Assembly: GCF_020379485.1 (NCBI RefSeq) | Contig: NC_063446.1 | Coordinates: 18,239,525 to 18,303,524, forward strand | Direction of reading: 5' to 3' | DNA: 64,000 nucleotides | From: Brassica napus | Taxonomy: Eukaryota; Streptophyta; Magnoliopsida; Brassicales; Brassicaceae | Part shown: in pieces, positions 58,066-64,000 of the stretch | Layout of the letters: each line of letters opens with the position of its first letter | How positions within the stretch are numbered: position 1 is the stretch's first letter | Program-made: the position numbers and the translations under genes | Notes under the pieces: generated by a model | Seen by the model: only the letters and a program-made list of their open reading frames with translations | Told to the model about the DNA's origin: nothing | The model's database searches: none

Positions 58066-59880
58066 ATGGATTCTTTGAATGGATACCGATTAGAACCCAA
58101 ATGGGAAATTGATCCTCAACTTCTCTTTGTGGGCCCAAAGATTGGCGAAGGAGCTCATGCCAAAGTATACGAGGGAAAGTAAGCTACTTTATCTTCTTTT
58201 TCTTGTTTTTTTTTTGTTACTTCAGCTGAAGCGATTATTGAGATTTTGAATTTTGGGAACTGAAGCATAGTGTTTCTTCTTTATAATGCTTGTTTAGTAA
58301 ACACATCTCTGTGGATTTGCCTATGTAAGAAGATTGAAATTGGAGAATGTTTGTTTGGTTCTTGATTTGCATTTGTGGAAAAATGCTGAAATTGAGTTTG
58401 TTAATGGATTTCTACTGTGTTTTGGATCTGAGATAGATACAAGAATCAGACAGTTGCAATAAAGATAATTCACAGAGGAGAAACGCCAGAAGAAATTGCA
58501 AAGAGGGATTCAAGATTTCTAAGAGAAGTAGAAATGCTCTCAAGAGTTCAACACAAGAATTTGGTTAAGGTTCTGTTTTTTCTTGAGATCTCTATAAGTG
58601 ATTTTTGGCTTCAGTAATGGGTTTAAAAAGGTTTTTACATGTCTTTTTGTCTTGTGAAAACAGTTCATTGGTGCTTGCAAGGAGCCTGTAATGGTGATAG
58701 TTACAGAACTTCTTCAAGGCGGTACACTGCGTAAATATCTTGTAAACTTGAGACCAGCTTGTTTGGAGACTCCTGTGGCTATTGGTTTTGCGCTTGATAT
58801 TGCTCGTGGCATGGAATGCTTGCATTCCCATGGGATCATTCACCGTGATCTCAAACCTGGTAAATTATTAAAAAAAAAAAAACATTTCTTTAAACAGATA
58901 CGTCTCTATCATTCAATGATCTCTACTTAAAATATTAGCAAAAACACCTTGTTTCATGGAAACCACATGCTCAGATCTCAATCACAAAGAATCTTTCTTT
59001 CTTTTTTGTCTGACACCACACGCGCTTCAAGTGCTTTTAATATTCTGGTTATGATTAGATTTAATCTTGGTGTTGAGTGGTTAAAAAAAGATCTTTTTCT
59101 ACTATCTTGCAGAGAATTTGCTTTTAACTGCAGACCACAAAACAGTAAAACTAGCAGACTTTGGATTAGCAAGAGAAGAGTCACTGACTGAGATGATGAC
59201 GGCTGAGACTGGAACATACCGATGGATGGCGCCTGAGGTTCTTTTATCATTTCACAGATTTTGTTCATTTCTTCTCTACAGTTACTTAAAATAGAACAAT
59301 CTTTGCGGATGTTTTAGTTGTACAGCACGGTAACTCTTCGATTAGGAGAGAAGAAGCATTACAACAATAAAGTGGACGCATATAGCTTTGCAATCGTTCT
59401 CTGGGAACTTTTACACAACAAATTGCCTTTTGAGGGAATGTCCAATCTCCAAGCAGCATATGCAGCCGCCTTTAAAGTGTGTCCCACTTCCTTTTTTTTT
59501 TTTTTTTTGCTTCTCTTGGCATAACGTTACTATTTGTGTTTTGACATTTATTTTTACAGAATGTGAGGCCAAGCGCTGAGAGCTTGCCAGAGGATTTGGG
59601 AGTCATTGTAACATCATGCTGGAATGAGGATCCGAATGCTCGGCCAAACTTCACTCAGATCATTCAGTTACTACTTAACTATCTCTCCAAAGTTGGATCT
59701 CCAGCTTTGTCCGCTATTCCACAGAGGATTCTAGCTTCTAAGAACTCACTATTGCCACCGGATTCTCCTGGAACAAGCTCTTTGATGGCTACCAAGCTTG
59801 ATGAATGTGGGGAAACTCCAAAGGCTAAAACTGAAGACAAACGAAAAGGTTTGTTTTTCTGCTTCAATCAATGTTATTAA
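58066..59880 (+). CDS. Raf-like (TKL group) serine/threonine protein kinase
   Basis: Six exons: 58066-58178, 58437-58569, 58664-58859, 59113-59237, 59318-59476 and 59560-59880 (stop TAA). All introns are GT..AG with matching phases, giving 348 residues. The kinase domain fills most of the protein: Gly-rich loop GEGAHAKV (27-34), catalytic Lys47 in VAIK, HRDLKPEN (142-149), DFG (163-165) and GTYRWMAPE (181-189). HRDLK with GTYRWMAPE is typical of plant Raf-like group C kinases. The tail is Ser/Pro-rich, then basic, and ends CFNQCY. All catalytic residues are present, so it should be active. From memory the match is Arabidopsis At5g50180 (346 aa). The start sits in [17 protein letters not shown], the conserved family N-terminus. 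The substrate is unknown. Confidence 0.95.
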
Positions 59881-60521
59881 CACCTTTGATCAGAGAGAGA
59901 GAGAAACAGTTTTTGTTTTGCTCTGGATTAGTACCAGAGATTTGGTAGACCACTTAAAATGATGAATTAATGATGTAATAACATCCTCCCTCTATGAATT
60001 TGGAGAAGAAAAAAAAGAATTGTTTATCTATATAAATAAAACAGCTATGTAATTGTGATGAATTAAAAGTAGAAGTAAAGAAGAAAAATGTATTTTTAAG
60101 TTCATATTTATTTTAATTGTGTTAATTTGAATTTACACTTTTGTATATCTTGGATTATAAAACTCAGAGGAAAATATGTTGTACATACACGAAAATTAAA
60201 AAACCAACGCGTTTTTACAGAAAGGAAAGGCTCATAATCAAACCGAGACTGGTAAAAACCATGTTCAAAATTGGACAGATGGGATGGACCCCCTAGTGCA
60301 TTAACAAAAAAATCTAAGATTAAGAAATTAATTTTGAACAGTTTTATTGATTTTGAGATAAATATAAAAATATTATATGTTTTATGATAAGTATGTTAAC
60401 GTGTTACAGCAGTTCAATACTTCAATGGTACGTGAATAAATTTTATGGCCTTTACGACAACGGTTCAATCTTGGTAATGTAAGTTTTGTAAAGTCTCACA
60501 TTCTAATATTGCCTTATCTTA
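59881..60521. other. 3' flank of the kinase gene, intergenic
   Basis: Probable 3' UTR to about 60060 (AATAAA near 60035). Nothing else recognised. Confidence 0.5.
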
Positions 60522-60523
60522 TA

Positions 60524-60781
60524 CTCCCTCCAATTCTCAATTCTAAATAATTGCCTAACGTTTTTCACGCCGACTAAGAAACTGGATGAAATATATATAA
60601 GTTATTATTAATTACATTTTTCTGAGCAACAGTATATGAGATAAATAAAATATATAAAATCAATGCAGTTTTCAATTAATTTTCAGTTGAAAATAAGTAT
60701 AATTTGCATTGGAATTACAAATTGACTTTTTTATGTAACAGAAAAAATGTTAAAATGACATTTATTATGAAACAGATGGAA
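60524..60781. mobile_element. Stowaway-like MITE
   Basis: Left end CTCCCTCCAATTCTCAATTC, right end the complement of TTTATTATGAAACAGATGGAA. TA dinucleotides at 60522-60523 and 60782-60783. 258 bp, no coding. Confidence 0.7.
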
Positions 60782-60783
60782 TA

Positions 60784-63654
60784 TGACACTTTGTACTCTT
60801 AGAACATTTTCAGTAACTTATTTTATTTTATTTTCTAACCAAAACATAAATAGAATACAAATTAGTAGAACCCTTTTTTCTTTTTTCTTCTTATCTTATT
60901 TTTCTCAGATCCTATTCTTATTCTGTTTTTTTTTTTTAATTTCTAGATTATTAATTAACAAATGTTAAGATCCCTTCAGCTAAGTCCAGGCATCGGTTTC
61001 CAGCCTCATCTATCCGCCTTCTCATTTTCTCTCTTCTATCTCCTTTGTTACTTCCTGCTGTTCTTGTTGTGTTCTTCTTGTTTTTTTTTTTTTTGACTAA
61101 AAATGTGTTCTTCTTGTTTAATAAGATGTTTTTGCAACAACTCTATAAAAAAACTCAAAAATCTTGGTATGAATCTTAACGGTTACACCAAAAGAAAAAA
61201 AAGAAAGATATCACTATGTTTCCAAATATACGTGTTTACTTCGTTTCGGAAAAAAAATGTTTGTAGCAACAAATATATAAGCACAATTTTTTTTATTAGT
61301 AAACAATATGACACGGTTTTGATTTTCTCTTCAATAGTTTGAATTTTTTTGTAAACACATATTATGATGGGCTTATTTGTGAAATAGCTAAGAAAAAAAA
61401 GAAATTAGTTTTGTAGAGAGAAGGTAGAGAGAGATGGAAAGAGAAAATAGGAGAGATGGTGAGATTTTAGTTAGATAGTGAATTATGTTTTTTTTGGGTG
61501 TTATCTCACCCAATTTCCCTATTATGATTACATATTTGAATATATTATTATTTTTTGAATAGTTCTGATATTTTGTTTGAATTGTTGTTTGGTATATCTA
61601 CATCTTACTTTATCAAGCCTGTCATTTGTTTTTTGTTTTTATTTTGTTTTTATTTTTTTAATAACCAGGAGATATGTGGACCTTCCGCCCAAATAATCCT
61701 CATAAGCTCGTGACCCAGCCGACGCTGATACAATTTATGCCGTAAAGCATTCCTCCCACTGTGGATCGAACCAAGGAGCACAACAGCACCGGTGGTAATT
61801 TTGATTTTGTCTTCAATAATTTGAAATGTTTCTGTAAACACATATTATGATTACATATTTGTTTTTGTGAAAACTTAAAATGCTAGTAAAAGTGTGGAAT
61901 TTTTTTATTTTTATTAGTGAGTTTTTTGCGCGCTACGTATTAGTTGTTTATGAGATTTTGTTGTGAACGTTATTTTATAACATTATACTAGATGATAACC
62001 GTGGGGTAAATTTTTTATAGTAATGTTTGTTCATTAAATGGTTTTAACATTTTGAAACACTACAATCTTTATCGATTGTAAAATGACTAATAAAAATGTT
62101 GGTCTCTTAAATGTATCATCGTTGTTGAAGAGTTAACATATTACAGATCATCTTAATTATTTTTAAGACTTCATATGCACAAAAAAAAAATTAAATTTTG
62201 ATGCTGACACAATCACCAAAACCAAATGCAACATCAATTGTAAAATGACGAAAGAGGATTAGGTTTATGCTCTCGATTTGTTTAGTATTGACTTTCCATA
62301 AGTGATTTCATTTTCTACCTCTATAAAATTGTGCATTCAGTCTCGTTTCTGTTTCATTGATATGAGTTTTGTTTTTTTTTAACTTATTCTGCGAATTCGG
62401 TGAATTACATAAGTGTCAATTTAAAAAGATAGACAATTGTAAAAATTAATTTCACTCCAGATACATATCTAACAATCAAATTTTTGAAGAAAATCACAAG
62501 AAAACTTTATTCGCAGGTTAGTGTTCAAATCTAATATATTAAATTGTTACATAATATAAGTGCAGACTCGAAATATAAATGTATGTCTAGTATATATTCA
62601 TCAGTTTGGTATAGAAATCATCTAATTCTAGAACAACAAAACAAATTGTTTATTTTATTAACCTATGCTTTTGAGGTTTAGTTACTTAAGAGTATATCGA
62701 TAAAATATATATATAATATTTTACCATTCTAGTATATGTAAACTATATATATACTAAGAAACTTTTGATTTATTAAATGACAAACCAAAAAACTTATAAT
62801 AAATAATTCAAATCTCTCATTCTTACAATTATAATAGCTAGATAGGGTATTATGGAGAAAAAATATTAGACGAATGATCAAATCTCTCATTTTTTGAACA
62901 AACTCAAAAGGATGTAATTGAAATCTTGTCATGATATTTCATTAAAAGCTTTTTAGAAATTAAAATCAAGAATAAATTATTTAACCTGAATGAAATAATA
63001 TATATATATATATATAGTGCTTCCAATATTAAAGATCACTTCGATTTGAAGAATTGTATTTCTGGGATTGTCACGATCAAATAACATATTAGAAACCACT
63101 TATTTAAAAAATAACGTGTTTACAAAAAAGTATATACATTAAAGTAAACATATAAATCAAAACCAATACATTTTGTTTATTTACAATCATGTTTTTGTAA
63201 ATAAATAAAAAAATCATTTTTATTTACTTTGTATGGTATATAATTAAACTTTAATGATATTGACATATATATTTATATATAAAATATATTTTAATATAAA
63301 TATTTATTATTGACACTTCCTACTCATATGATTTTATGAACATTTGCATATTTTCTGTAGCAAAAATTTAAAATGTTAATCACAATACTTTTAATTTAAG
63401 ATTTTTCAATACAAATTTTAAAATTAAAATATTAAGATCTCAATAATTTCAATGAAAGTTTTGAAATTAACATGTTTATATATATTTTATATAGTATATA
63501 GTTTAATTTAAATGATAATAATATATATATAATATGAATATCTATTAATGAGACTTCATATTCATAGGATTTACGATCATTTGTATCTTGCTTGAATAAA
63601 AAAAAGTTAAATTATTGATCACAAAATTTTCAATGTGGGACTTTTACCATTTTT
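60784..63654. other. AT-rich intergenic DNA
   Basis: A ~55-bp block ('TTTGATTTTCTCTTCAATAG' to 'CACATATTATGAT') at 61316-61367 recurs at 61801-61852. Next to the second copy, 61665-61800 is a GC-richer stretch with a minus-strand GGTTCGATCC, possibly a decayed SINE. A|CTAG at 61987-61991 followed by ATGATAACCGTGGGG looks like the reverse of a Helitron 3' end. No gene recognised. Confidence 0.4.
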
Positions 63655-63895
63655 GTAATTTATAACCGTTTTAAAAATTCAAAATATAACAAATAAGAAA
63701 AAAATCTAAATTTTTATTATATCTTAATGTGATTTTTAATTCCGTTTAATAGTATAAAATTAAAAAAAAGAGGGTACAAAAATTATAAATTATTATCAAA
63801 TATGTATTATTCATAATCTTTAATTATTATATTTATATTTATCATATTAGGTATTTCCGTAGTTTTTATTTAAGGAAATAATTGTGGATATTATT
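63655..63895 (-). repeat. inverted partial copy of the Helitron tandem unit
   Basis: Read on the minus strand, the sequence follows the unit repeated at 21978-25060: 'TACCTAATATGAT', 'ATTAAAGATTATGAATAATA', 'AATCACATTAA', 'TTATATTTTGAATTTTTAAAA', 'AAATTACAAAAATG'. By eye it is clearly homologous, at perhaps 75-80%. It probably belongs to another Helitron extending beyond the window. Confidence 0.7.
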
Positions 63896-64000
63896 TTGTA
63901 TACTACTAATCAATTTGATAATTATTTTAATAAAAAGTATAATACATATTTATATGGGCCAATTTATTTTTTAAAGAATTTTAAGAATCATTTTAATGAT

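Noticed and set aside
61665..61800. Second SINE, minus strand
   Set aside because: A B-box-like GGTTCGATCC is present, but no A box, tail or duplication could be supported.

Overview
The window is plant nuclear DNA, almost certainly from Brassica or a close Brassiceae relative. The genes have short exons with GT..AG introns, the intergenic DNA is very AT-rich, the telomere-like motif is TTTAGGG, and the proteins read like close Arabidopsis homologues. Five genes look functional. From memory they match, in order, a stretch of Arabidopsis chromosome 5 (about At5g50090 to At5g50180): a PADRE/DUF4228 protein (6.0-7.0 kb, +), an RsmG/GidB-type rRNA methyltransferase (11.3-13.1 kb, +), a WD40 protein (15.2-16.4 kb, -), a small membrane protein (32.5-32.9 kb, +) and a Raf-like protein kinase (58.1-59.9 kb, +). 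They are unrelated housekeeping or signalling genes, not a pathway; they share only ancestral gene order.

Most of the remainder is transposable elements. 0-3.2 kb: 5' part of a decayed Ty1/copia element. 3.2-11 kb: a Stowaway-like MITE, a tRNA-derived SINE with a 14-bp target duplication, a poly(A) retroposon and a Mutator-like foldback carrying telomere-like repeats. 17.3-20.2 kb: a minus-strand Helitron with internal duplication. 21.8-25.3 kb: a plus-strand Helitron holding five tandem ~600-bp units. 25.3-30.5 kb: a second plus-strand Helitron that appears to carry the 5' end of a 26S proteasome RPT4 gene and is itself hit by two Mutator-like MITEs, one with inverted telomere-like repeats.

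33.8-45.4 kb is a nested stack: a minus-strand Helitron contains a hAT-type MITE, which contains a young 6.7-kb LTR retroelement with an intact 846-residue gag-protease ORF and no reverse transcriptase. 45.8-57.4 kb holds a Tourist-like MITE, a 4.2-kb Mutator-like element packed with AGACGACT palindromes, a broken TWISTED DWARF 1 copy, a 5'-truncated and internally deleted LINE, and another hAT MITE. 60-64 kb is AT-rich; its last few hundred bases hold an inverted copy of the tandem unit from the 21.8-kb Helitron.

Element boundaries rest on terminal motifs and target-site duplications found by eye. Family names and gene identities are recalled, not searched. No bacterial features, CRISPR arrays, canonical rRNA or functional tRNA genes were seen.
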